DNA from: Podarcis raffonei | Taxonomy: Eukaryota > Chordata > Lepidosauria > Squamata > Lacertidae | DNA length: 64,000 nt | Direction of reading: 5' to 3' | NCBI RefSeq assembly: GCF_027172205.1 | Contig: NC_070614.1 | Location: 50,718,001-50,782,000 of the forward strand | Part shown: positions 55,060-64,000 of the stretch, in pieces | Layout of the letters: each line of letters starts with the position of its first letter | How positions within the stretch are numbered: position 1 is the first letter of the stretch | Notes under the pieces: generated by a model | The model's input: the letters and a program-made list of their open reading frames with translations, nothing else | Told to the model about the DNA's origin: nothing | The model's database searches: none | Translations under genes and position numbers: made by a program

Positions 55060-55827
55060 GGAACAATCACACTGATCTTCCTTACAAGGGTGTTGTGAAA
55101 GGCCTTGGAGACTGCAAAGCGCTATATCTACAGATACTGTTTGCAGCTGTCCTACTTATAATCAATATTATTATCACTCTCCTATAATAATTGCAATGAC
55201 TTTTTTTTTTTGGCAACACGGTTTAAAAAATAAAATAAAACAAAACCTGGTTCTACTAGGGTTCAAAGCCCCTTCTTTCTCTCCCCCCGCCTCGCCTCCC
55301 CTTCCCATCACCCTCCCTCCCGCAAATTTTCACTAATGGTTACAAAGCATTTGAACAAACCTGTTTTTTGGTTTTTCCCCTGCTGTCGCTGAGTCGATCG
55401 GCTTGCAAGCGGGGCTGATGATTTGGGGGCACAGAAGGGGCGGGGAGATAAGAGGCAGCGGAAATGGAGGAGGGAAGCTGAACTATTTGGGGTTGGGGAG
55501 GGGGAAATTAAAAAGAGCCGGCAACTAGAGGGTTAACACCAGCCTTTACAATAACAACAGAATGAAGCATAAAGGAAAGGCGTGGGAGTAGAGGGAGTGC
55601 AAAGGGTTGGAACGTTCAGTTTCCCTCCCGGCCAATCAGCTTCGCCAGCCCCGCGCGAGTCTTTTCTTTTGTTCTCTGAATGGGGCCTTGCTACAAAATG
55701 AGAGCGAGGAAAGAGCCGGAAATGCAAAGCAGGAGCCGAACGACGCGACGCCATTGGCCGGCGGAGTCCCCGCCTTCCCTCTCCGACGAGCAGAGAACGA
55801 ATAGCGTTCGACTCTCCCGCAAGCCGA
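55060..55827. other. unique block upstream of tRNA-Gln
   Basis: Pyrimidine-rich then CpG-rich (55600-55820). No repeat or gene recognised. Confidence 0.4.
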
Positions 55828-55899
55828 GGTTCCATGGTGTAATGGTTAGCACTCTGGACTCTGAATCCAGCGATCCGAGTTCAAATCTCGGTGGGACCT
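55828..55899 (+). tRNA. tRNA-Gln (CTG)
   Basis: 72 nt. Acceptor GGTTCCA/TGGGACC (one T:G pair), discriminator T, anticodon loop CTCTGAA (CTG, for CAG codons), T arm 'ccgagttcaaatctcgg'. A TTTTT terminator starts at about 55905. Its relation to HES7 is discussed in the findings. Confidence 0.96.
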
Positions 55900-56129
55900 T
55901 TCCCTTTTTCTTCCGTCGTTTCATATTAATCCCCTGCCTGAAAGTTGCAAAGGAAACATTTAAGAGGGTTTTTAAAAAAGAAGGTAAGGAGAGCCTGGAT
56001 GGACCAGCAAACTGAAGGTCCCTCTAATCCATGATACTGTAGAATGATGGGTTGATTTTTATTACAATTCCTCTCTTGAACTGCAAAGGGCACTTATAAT
56101 GGATCACAAACAGGTCAAACCAACCTTCT
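55900..56129. other. intergenic, no gene
   Basis: Unassigned. Confidence 0.35.
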
Positions 56130-56925
56130 TGTTGTTGTTTAGTTGTTTAGTCATGTCCGACTCTTTGTGACCCCATGGACCAGAGCACGCCAGGCACTCC
56201 TGTCTTCCACGGCCTCCCGCAGATTGGTCAAACTCATGCTGGTAGCTTCGAGAACACTGTCCCACCATCTCGTCCTCTGTCGTCCCCTTCTCCTTGTGCC
56301 CTCCATCTTTCCCAACATCAGGGTCTTTTCCAGGGAGTCTTCTCTTCTCCTGAGGAGGCCAAAGTCTTGGAGCCTCAGCTTCAGGATCTGTCCTTCCAGT
56401 GAGCACTCAGGGCTGATTTCCTTCAGAATGGAGAGGTTTGATCTTCTTGCAGTCCATGGGACTCTCCAGAGTCTCCTCCAGCACCAGAATTCAAAAGCAT
56501 CCATTCTTTGGCAATCAGCCTTCTTTATGGTCCAGCTCTCACTTCCATACATCACTACTGGGAAAACCAGAGCTTTCACTATACGGATCTTTGTTGGCAA
56601 GGTGATGCTGTCTAGGTTTGTCATTGCTTTTCTCCCAAGTAGCAGGCGTCTTATAATTTCGTGACTGCTGTCACCATCTGCAGTGATCACGGAGCCCAAG
56701 AAAGTAAAATCTCTCACTGCCTCCATTTCTTCCCCTTCTATTTGCCAGGAGGTGATGGGCCCAGTGGCCATGATCTTAGTTTTTTGATGTTGAGCTTCAG
56801 ACCATATTTTGCACTCTCCTCTTTCACCGTCATTAAAAGGTTCTTTAATTCCTCCTCACTTTCTGCCATCAAGGTTGTGTCATCTGCATATCTGAGCCTT
56901 TCCAATCTTTTGGACTCCCAGCAGC
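56130..56925 (-). mobile_element. BovB LINE, longest copy here
   Basis: The minus strand reaches further 5' than the others: RYADDTTLMAESEEELKNLL with the RT catalytic YADD, then ITADGDSSHEIIRRLLLGRK and the usual C-terminus. A frameshift separates the YADD part from a 206-codon frame. Copy is ~0.8 kb of an element usually ~3 kb. Confidence 0.95.
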
Positions 56926-57059
56926 AGCAGCGAGCGCAGGTGGGGTGGAAGGGGAATGGGGGCTGATGGGAGGTTGGTGATAAATTAAATAAATAACGAT
57001 TGCTGGTGCCCATTTTGGTTATGCATTTCTTTATTGATTGATGGTGCGCACACTTCTCC

Positions 57060-57765
57060 CCTTTCTCAATGAATTCCCCCGTCCAACGACCTTGTGAGGT
57101 AGTTTAGGCTGAGAGGCAGCGACTGGACAGTGTCACCCAGTGAGCTTCATGCCATAACTGTCAACTGTCCCTTATTTGGCGGGAAAGTCTCTTATCCCAG
57201 CGCCGTGTCCTGTTCCTGTCCCTTATTGATGATGTCCCTTAAATTTCCTGGGTTTCAAAGGAAGCAGCTCCTCTCCTTCCCTCCCTCCCTGCTGGCCAAG
57301 GAGGAGGGACGATCCAAATGTGTTGCTTGGCTGCGTTGCTCACCCAATAAGGAGTCTAAGAACGACTGGGGGGGTGGAGCTTGCATGCCTTGTGTCGATC
57401 AAATTGGCCGCGTTGCCTGGGGACTCGCCTTTGCTCAGCGCTTCCCAGCAGAGAGGTGACAGTGGTTTCCCTTGCTGCATCCCCTTTGCTGGGTTGCTGC
57501 GCTGGGGGAACCACAGCTTGAGGCTTCGTTTGGCTGCTGGCTGGGCTTTCTGCCTTTGGCTTGGAGGGGCTCAGAAGTCGAACCTACCTGTGCTCTGAAA
57601 ATCCCTTATTTTGGCTGCTGATCCCTTATTTTTGAGGCTGCTGGTCCCTTATTTTCAAATCTGTAAGTTGACAGCTATGCTTCATCGCCGAGTACTCAAA
57701 CTCTGGTCTCCCAGGGCCTGTAGTTGGATGCTCTAACCACTACACCACACTGTCTCTAGTGGGGT
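57060..57765 (+). repeat. tRNA-like-end repeat split by hAT A
   Basis: 'gtcacccagtgagcttcat' at left and 'ctctaaccactacaccacac' at right are one dispersed repeat, split by a hAT A at 57153-57679. Confidence 0.7.
57153..57679 (+). mobile_element. hAT family A, 527 bp
   Basis: Termini 'cataactgtcaact' and 'gttgacagctatg'. Flanks 'cttcatgc' (57145-57152) and 'cttcatcg' (57680-57687); the host repeat read without the insert is 'cttcatgg', so both copies have one or two changes. Confidence 0.9.
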
Positions 57766-57950
57766 GCAAAGGGAGGAGACCAACACTAGGTGGAGCCAGA
57801 GCCAATGACAAAACCAACCACGGCCGTTGGCAGGGAGAGCCAACCGACCGCTTTCTCTGTTTTGTCCCCGCATCCTCATCCCTTGTTAAGTTATGCAAGG
57901 GCAGCAACACTGAGCCTAAGGAGGAGGGAGCAGGCAGGCAGGGTGATGCC
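57720..57950 (+). repeat. local duplication, copy 1
   Basis: 'ctctaaccactacaccacac' through 'gggtgcaaag' to 'catcctcatcccttgttaag'. It is repeated at 59072-59510. Confidence 0.75.
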
Positions 57951-57961
57951 ATCAATGGCAT

Positions 57962-59071
57962 CTCTGAAAATATTTACACATCACTTGGGAAGACAGGAGA
58001 ACTAATGCCAGTGTATTGGAAGAAGCAAAGATCACCAGTGTCAAAGCGATGATTCTTCAACATCAACTTCGTTGGACTGGTCATGTTGTGCCAATGCCTG
58101 ATGATCATCTTCCAAAGCAACTACTCTACTCCCAACTTGAAAATGGAAACCGTAACGCTGGTGGTCAACAAAAGAGGTTTAAAGACTCTCTCAAGGCAAA
58201 TCTAAAAAAATGTAGTATAAACACAGACAACTGGGAAAGACTGGCCTGCAAGTGCTCCAGTTGGAGAAGAACCTTTACCAAAGGTGTTGTGGGCTTTGAA
58301 GACACTCGAACTCAGGACACAAAGGAGAAACGTGCTAAGAGGAAGGCACATTTGGCAAACCCTCACCGTGATCAACTCCCCCCCCCCAAAAAAAACCAAT
58401 GTCCCCACTGTGGAAGGATGTGTGGGTCCAGAATGGGCCTCCACAGTCACTTATGGACTCATTGTTAAAACTGTGTTTATGGAAGACAATCTTATTTGGC
58501 CTAACATTTGTTTAAAAACCTGAAGCATTTTTGTTAGGGATTGTAGGAAAATACCTGAAAAATATCTTTATGTATGCGACAACGGTGGCAAGAGTTTTAA
58601 TAGCACAAGGATGGAAAAATGAGGAAACCCCGACTAAAGAACTATGGCAAGAGAAATTGATGGACTATGCAGAATTGGCAAAATTGACACATAAACTACA
58701 TGACAGGGATAACTGTGACTTTAAAGATGAATGGGAACCCTTTACAAAGTATTTTTTTAAAAAACAAAATGAACTGGACTCCTTGGCAGGTTTTGAATAA
58801 ACATTCACAAATGATAATATTCATATAGATAAATTAAGGATCTGTACAGTTTTGTAACAGGCAGAAAATAACATATGTTGACAAACCAGAGAGAGGAGGT
58901 GAGGGAAGTCTGGGGGGGGGGAGGGGAGGGTGGGTCATGTTTTTGGGGAGGGGGGAGGGAAAATAGGGGCGGAATTTAAGGGTGATATTTTTTTTATAAA
59001 ATGTGAAGTTGAAATTACTAATAAAAAAGAAGACAATCTTACTTGGCTATGAGTGATTGTCAAAGAAGAAG
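57962..59071 (+). mobile_element. RTE-like LINE ORF2 C-terminus, split by L1
   Basis: An open stretch at 58016-58468 encodes LRWTGHVVPMPDDHLPKQLL, KRFKDSLKANLKKC and a terminal C2H2-like CPHCGRMCGSRMGLHSHLW. A (GAA)n tail follows at 59060-59071. It is not BovB; the exact clade is uncertain. Confidence 0.75.
58495..59028 (+). mobile_element. L1, 5'-truncated, with TSD
   Basis: ORF2 tail open for 89 codons (YATTVARVLIAQGWKNEETP) then a G-rich 3' UTR. Flanks 'gaagacaatctta' at 58482-58494 and 59029-59041. Confidence 0.92.
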
Positions 59072-59089
59072 AAGTTGGACGCTCTAACC

Positions 59090-59223
59090 CAGGCTTCCTC
59101 AGCCTCGGTCCTTCAGATGTTTTCGGCCTACAACTCCCATGATCCCTAGCTAGCAGGACCAGTGCTCAGGGATGATGGGAATTGTCGTCTCAAACATCTG
59201 AGGGCCGAGGTTGACAAAGCCTG
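59090..59223 (+). mobile_element. hAT family D palindromic MITE
   Basis: Flanked by a perfect 8-bp 'ctctaacc' (59082-59089, 59224-59231). Confidence 0.92.
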
Positions 59224-59399
59224 CTCTAACCACTACACCACACTGTCTCTTGTGGGGTGCAAAGGCAGGAGACCAACACTGGGTGGAGCCAGAACTAAGG
59301 ACAAGACCAAGCACCACTGGCAGAGCCAACCGACTGCTAATTTTGCCCCGCATCCTCATCCCTTCTTGAGTTATGCAAGGGCGGCATCATTGAGGCTGT

Positions 59400-59480
59400 A
59401 TTACTTTTATTGTTGTTGGCCGCTCTGAGCCCGGCTTCAGCTGGGGAGGGCGGGATGTAAATAAAATTTTATTATTATTT
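59400..59480 (+). mobile_element. CR1/L2-group LINE 3' end
   Basis: 'ccgctctgagcccggcttc' and 'gggcgggatgtaaataaaat'. Confidence 0.75.
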
Positions 59481-59546
59481 ATTAAGGAGGAGGGAGCAGG
59501 CAGGGAGGCAATCTTTGGGGTGCATGTAGGTAAGGTTAGGCAGGCA

Positions 59547-59648
59547 GCTTAACCTGTTCTTAACCTGAAGCACCACTTTAGCTAATGGGGCCTCCTGCTG
59601 CCACCGCGCCGCCGGAGCACGATTTCTGTTCTCATCCTGAAGCAAAGT
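59547..59648 (-). mobile_element. Tigger-like MITE, half copy
   Basis: Internal half only ('ttaacctgaagcaccacttt' to 'catcctgaagcaaag'). It is joined directly to BovB. Confidence 0.8.
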
Positions 59649-60128
59649 AGAGACATCACCTTGCCAACAAAGGTTCGTATAGTTAAAGCTATGGTTTTCC
59701 CAGTAGTGATGTATGGAAGTGAGAGCTGGACCATCAAGAAGGCTGATCGCCGAAAAATTGATGCTTTTGAATTCTGGTGCTGGAGGAGACTCTTGAGAGT
59801 CCCATGGACTGCAAGAAGATCAAACCTCTCCATTCTGAAGGAAATCAGCCCTGAGTGCTCACTGGAAGGACAGATCCTGAAGCTGAGGCTCCAAGACTTT
59901 GGCCACCTCATGAGAAGAGAAGACTCCCTGGAAAAGACCCTGATGTTGGGAAAGATGGAGGGCACAAGGAGAAGGGGACGACGGAGGACGAGATGGTTGG
60001 ACAGTGTTCTCGAAGCTACCAGCATGAGTTTGACCAAACTGCAGGAGGCAGTGGAAGACAGGAGTGCGTGGTGTGCTCTGGTCCAGGGGGTCACAAAGTG
60101 TCAGACATGACTAAATGACTAAACAACA
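59649..60128 (+). mobile_element. BovB LINE, 5'-truncated
   Basis: A 149-codon open stretch from MPTKVRIVKAMVFPVVMYGS to VTKCQT. Ends 'gactaaacaacaag'. Confidence 0.95.
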
Positions 60129-60738
60129 AGAAGGCAGGCAGCTGGGGGCAGGCTGAGGCTGGTGGGGCAGAGGCCTCATTCTCTCCATTGGGAAAATCTC
60201 CAGTGCCTTGCAAGTTCACTGAGCAAGGAGGAAGAGGGAGAGAGGTTTTGGGGTGAGGGGACCAGAGAAGGAAGTGGCGGAGGAAGGAAAAGCTTCAGGG
60301 AAGAGTGTCACTCTCTGTCCAAGCTCCCAGGGTTGTTGTGGCGATTAAATGAAGAAGGGCATCAAAATAAAAGAGACCACTCTGCAGAAACTGGCACGTT
60401 TAGGTGACTCCGTTTCCAGGAGGAAAATTAGCTGAGAGATCCAGTCACAGCAGGTCTCTCAGAGACACTTGATCACCATGAGAAAGTGCGAGGGAGGAGT
60501 TTCTCCTGAGGGCATGCCAGCTTTTGAAATTTCGGTGGATTTCAATAAATAAACTGGAGCGGATTTAAGGTGCAATCGAGATACGGAGAAGCCTGTTCAG
60601 CAAAGGGCAGATATGTGCAAACGCAGGAAGCTGTGGTTTAAGTGTTCTTTCGGCAGGAGATTAAGATGGCGAGGTGATTGCTAAGCAAAGTGGGGTTCAA
60701 GTTGGGACTTGAAGGAAGAAGGAACGATGGTGGCCTGA
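60129..60738. other. intergenic, no gene
   Basis: Unassigned, purine-rich near 60230-60300. Confidence 0.35.
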
Positions 60739-60860
60739 CAGGGCCGGATTTAGGTTTGATGAGGTCCTGAGCTACTGAAGGTAACGGGGCCCTTTATATG
60801 TCCAGCTGTCCTTTGTCAACAACAAATTGTTGCTGTTTTTTGGGTTGAATATATGCTATA

Positions 60861-61085
60861 CAGTGGTACCTCGGGTTACATCCGCTTCAGGTTACAGACT
60901 CCGCTAACCCAGAAATATTACCTTGGGTTAAGAACTTTGCTTCAGGATGAGAACAGAAATCGTGCTCCGGCGGCACGGCAGCAGCAGGAGGCCCCATTAG
61001 CTAAAGTTAAGAACAGGTTAAGAACAGTTTCAGGTTAAGAACGGACCTCCAGAACGAATTAAGTACTTAACCCGTGGTACCACTG
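60861..61085 (+). mobile_element. Tigger-like MITE inside hAT B
   Basis: TA on both sides, with the hAT sequence continuing across ('atatgcTA' | 'TAtggtcatt'). Confidence 0.9.
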
Positions 61086-61176
61086 TATGGTCATTTATGG
61101 ACCTAATAGGTATCTAAAGCCATTTGCCCATGTTGCCATGCAACCAGTCCATGCAGGATGTAGGCACCCTATATAT

Positions 61177-61532
61177 AAAAAGGTAAAGGACCCCTGATAG
61201 TTAAGTCCAGTCGTGAACAACTCTGGGGTTGCGGTGCTCATCTCGCTTTACTGGCCAAGGGAGCCGACGTTTGTCCGCAGACAGTTTTTCCGGGTCATGT
61301 GGCCGGCATGACTAAACCGCTACTGGCAAAACCAGAGCAGCGCACGGAAACGCCATTTACCTTCCCGCCGGAGCGGTACCTATCTACTTGCACTTTGACA
61401 TGCTTTCGAACTGCTAGGTTGGCAGAAGCTGGGACCGAGCAATGGGAGCTCACCCTGTCGCGGGGATTCGTACCATCGACCTTCCGATCGGCAAACCCTA
61501 GGCTCAGTGGTTTAGACCACAGCGCCACCCAT
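61177..61532 (-). mobile_element. Sauria-type SINE inside hAT B
   Basis: Perfect 17-bp flanks 'gtaggcaccctatatat' (61160-61176, 61533-61549). Confidence 0.95.
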
Positions 61533-61549
61533 GTAGGCACCCTATATAT

Positions 61550-61693
61550 GTTGTTGTTGTTGTTTAGTCGTTTAGTCGTGTCCGACTCTTCGTGCCCCCC
61601 GGACCAGAGCACGCCAGGCACTCCTGTCTTCCACTGCCTCCCGCAGTTTGGTCAAACTCATGTTTGTAGCTTCGAGAACACTGTCCCACCATT
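61550..61693 (-). mobile_element. BovB LINE, short 3' end, inside hAT B
   Basis: (GTT)n tail and 'gtcgtgtccgactcttcgtg', about 140 bp. It abuts the SINE's right duplication. Confidence 0.9.
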
Positions 61694-61803
61694 TTGGAAA
61701 TGTACATCCAGTTTTCGTCCCCCCTTTGATTTTTTTGGGGCCCCCAAGAGAGTGGGGCCCTAAGCTATAGCTTGTTTAGCTTATATATGTAAATCCGGCA
61801 CTG

Positions 61804-62144
61804 GTGGCCCCCCTCAAGGCAGGGTTGGTGGCAGTGCCTGCTATCTCTGGGCAAGCAGCGGGGCCCTGGTGGATCCCACTTCTGACCCCTGCCCTGCCCC
61901 ACTCCTTAATCCCCCACCCAACTCTGTGGCCTAGTACTTTGAGCAGCACATCTATGATTTCGGTTGGCATCCGTCTCATCTTGGGAGAAAATGGAGCCAC
62001 GCACCTTTGGGGGTGAAGTCAAACTATCAGAAGGTTGCAGCGCTCACTGTGGCCGTAGACCTCAAATGGCTCATTGCATGAACTGTGAAAGATGATAATG
62101 TACCCACAGAATGTCCAAAGACATGTAAAAATAAAAGCACAGTA
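61804..62144. other. intergenic, no gene
   Basis: Unassigned. Confidence 0.35.
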
Positions 62145-62386
62145 CAGTGGTACCTCGGGTTACATACGCTTCAGGTTACATATGCTTCAGGTTACAGACT
62201 CTGCTAACCCAGAAATAGTGCTTCAGGTTAAGAACTTTGCTTCAGGATGAGAACAGAAATCGTGCTCCAGTGGCGCGGCGGCAGCAGGAGGCCCCATTGG
62301 CTAAAGTGGTGCTTCAGGTTAAGAACAGTTTCAGGTTAAGAATGGACCTCTGGAACGAATTAAGCACTTAACCTGAGGTACCACTG
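62145..62386 (+). mobile_element. Tigger-like MITE
   Basis: 242 bp with intact termini and TA flanks. Confidence 0.9.
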
Positions 62387-63016
62387 TACAAAAAATGTTC
62401 TTGATTCTCTTCAGTGGAGTTCTATGAACATCTGGAATTCCAGGTTGGGTTTGACTTTGCCAGCCTCCTTCTGTGTCACGTTCCTCTTGCGCGTTCTGGT
62501 ATTTCCAAATAACACCTTTGTTTCCATTTCACAATATTCTTTGCAAACCCAAGGTAGCTGGATTCTATTGTCTTCTCCTCCCTAACAAACAAGAGCTTAT
62601 AGTTGGCGGTGAATGCGTCCCATCCACCCTATTCATTTTAATGACAACAATTTTCCCCCAAAGGAAAAAAAATTGTCATCTGCAAATCCGCCAGGACAAT
62701 TCGCTGGACGCTCATTTCTCCTGCTTTCTCCCCCTGACAGTGCTAACTAGTCATATTGAAAGGAAGGATAAAAAAGCAGTGATTTTTCAAACCACTGGCG
62801 TTCAAATATGGGAACATTGTATAAGAGCCCGCAGGATCAGGGCAATGGCCCACCTAGTCAAGCATTCTGTTGTCACAGTGGCCAACTAGATGTCTGTGGG
62901 GAAACCTGCAAACAGGATTCGAACTCAAGACCCCCGCCTCCTCCTCTAGTTTCCCAGCAACTGATATTCAAAAGCTTTGCTGCCTCCAACCCTAGAGGCA
63001 CAGCTGCAGCTATGGG
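62387..63016. other. intergenic; dispersed repeat
   Basis: About 62820-62950 is the 'gtcacagtggccaacta' dispersed repeat also found at 16680 and in the Gly-TCC units. A 138-codon frame here is not recognised. Confidence 0.4.
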
Positions 63017-63106
63017 CATAGCTGTCAACGTTTCCCTTTTTTAAAGGGAAATTCCCTTATTCTGAATAGGATTCCTCGCAACAAAATGGAAAAGTTCACA
63101 GCTATG
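63017..63106 (+). mobile_element. hAT family A, 90-bp mini-copy
   Basis: Termini 'catagctgtcaac' and 'gttcacagctatg'. Perfect 8-bp flanks 'gctatggg' (63009-63016, 63107-63114). Confidence 0.9.
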
Positions 63107-63754
63107 GCTATGGGATCTGAAGATCATATGTGTTAAAAGGGAACAGACCGTGTAGTTTCCCCCCACGAATGACACAGCAATAGCACCTGAGGCTAATGGA
63201 CCCCTTAGCCATTATGGTCAGTTTTGCAACAGATGACGATGAACTATTAGTAATATAAGTAATATTTGTTCCGGCCGTCAGGGAGATAGCAGAGCAGGCG
63301 CTTGCAAGCAAACCTCTGGGTGTGTGGTGAGTTCCCCGCCCCCATGGAAATAATGACACAGGACACAATTATTAAGGTTAATGGGCTAAATAAGGCCACA
63401 ACTTTATTGATTACAGGTGATGAGCGGTATTGGCTTAGGCATTGGTCCTAACCGACCATATCCGACTTCAGCCCGTCCGCTTGAAGTCCGGGAAGGGTTA
63501 ACCACCAGTAGGGGGAGTCCTGTTGAGGCACATCAACTAGGAACTCCCCCGGGGTCACCGATAGGGGGCGTGCCTTAGGCCCTCACCTCCATAGGCTTCA
63601 GACAGGGCCACGCCCCCCGGAATCTTTTATCGGACTACCCTTCAATATGCAGGGCAGGTGATGGCGTTACCTCCCCTCTTCCATCTACAGAACTATACCT
63701 AACCGCCAATACCCAGAAAGTTGTGACGATTTGCTACGAGGCAGGCGAAAACCA
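63107..63754. other. possible LTR-like relic (weak)
   Basis: The minus strand has an AATAAA ('aatcaataaagttgtggcc') within a composition like an LTR, about 63300-63754. No partner copy or internal region is seen. It is a tentative fossil call only. Confidence 0.2.
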
Positions 63755-64000
63755 AGTAAAGGTAAAGGGACCCCTGACCATTAGGTCCAGTCGCAGACGA
63801 CTCTGGGGTTGCGGCGCTCATCTCGCTTTATTGGCCGAGGGAGCCGGTGTACAGCTTCCGGGTCCTGTGGCCAGCATGACTAAGCCGCTTCTGGCGAACC
63901 AGAGCAGCGCACGGAAACGCCGTTTACCTTCCCCCCGGAGCAGTACCTATTTATCTACTTGCACTTTGACGTGCTTTCGAACTGCTAGGTCGGCAGGAGC
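63755..64000 (-). mobile_element. Sauria-type SINE, cut by window end
   Basis: BovB-like tail at left ('aaaggtaaagggacccctga'). The tRNA-like head lies beyond the window. Confidence 0.92.

Larger units (their letters stand above)
59072..59510 (+). repeat. local duplication, copy 2, with two insertions
   Basis: Matches 57720-57950 but is broken by a hAT D MITE (59090-59223) and a LINE 3' end (59400-59480). Confidence 0.75.
60739..61803 (-). mobile_element. hAT family B hosting three insertions
   Basis: From 'cagggccggatttagg' to 'gtaaatccggcactg'. Holds a Tigger-like MITE, a SINE and a BovB 3' end. Flanks share 'ggtggcc' near both ends, though not at an exact 8-bp offset. Confidence 0.82.

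Overview
Host and overall character. The window is nuclear DNA of a lepidosaur, most likely a lizard. It carries many copies of the BovB LINE and of a tRNA-derived SINE of the Sauria SINE type with a BovB-like 3' end, plus CR1/L2-type and L1 LINEs and several small DNA-transposon families. Repeats make up most of the sequence. The host genes are one spliced gene (HES7), one intronless Harbinger-transposase-derived gene, and thirteen tRNA genes or gene copies.

Layout. 1-3.2 kb: repeat-rich flank. 3.2-6.0 kb: two tandem ~1.82-kb units, each with a tRNA-Gly(TCC) on the minus strand. 6-12 kb: spacer with tRNA-Ser(CGA), tRNA-Gly(GCC) and BovB. 12-16.7 kb: three more Gly(TCC) units on the plus strand, so the five copies form a large inverted pair of tandem arrays. 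17-28 kb: LINEs, four more tRNA-Gly(GCC), and a four-level transposon nest (20.5-22.9 kb) whose core is a five-copy tandem array of a Tigger-like MITE. 27.5-34 kb: nested hAT, LINE, BovB and L1. 34.8-42.05 kb: HES7, plus strand, four exons, introns swollen by repeats. 47.2-49.3 kb: a young L1-derived element with one intact ORF. 49.6-51.0 kb: Harbinger-derived gene, minus strand. 53.4-53.8 kb: a chimeric retroposon made of a tRNA-Gly and a Sauria SINE. 55.8 kb: tRNA-Gln(CTG). 56-64 kb: BovB, L1, RTE-like and hAT remains.

How it fits together. HES7 encodes the bHLH-Orange repressor of the somite segmentation clock. Finding it among Ser(CGA), Gly(GCC) and Gln(CTG) tRNA genes recalls the human 17p13.1 HES7/PER1 tRNA cluster (from memory), so the tRNA neighbourhood may be ancient. 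PER1 and ALOXE3 were not seen. Local duplication (Gly-TCC units), retroposition (the tRNA-SINE chimera) and MITE amplification are all visible here. Target-site duplications were read by eye; identities were not computed.
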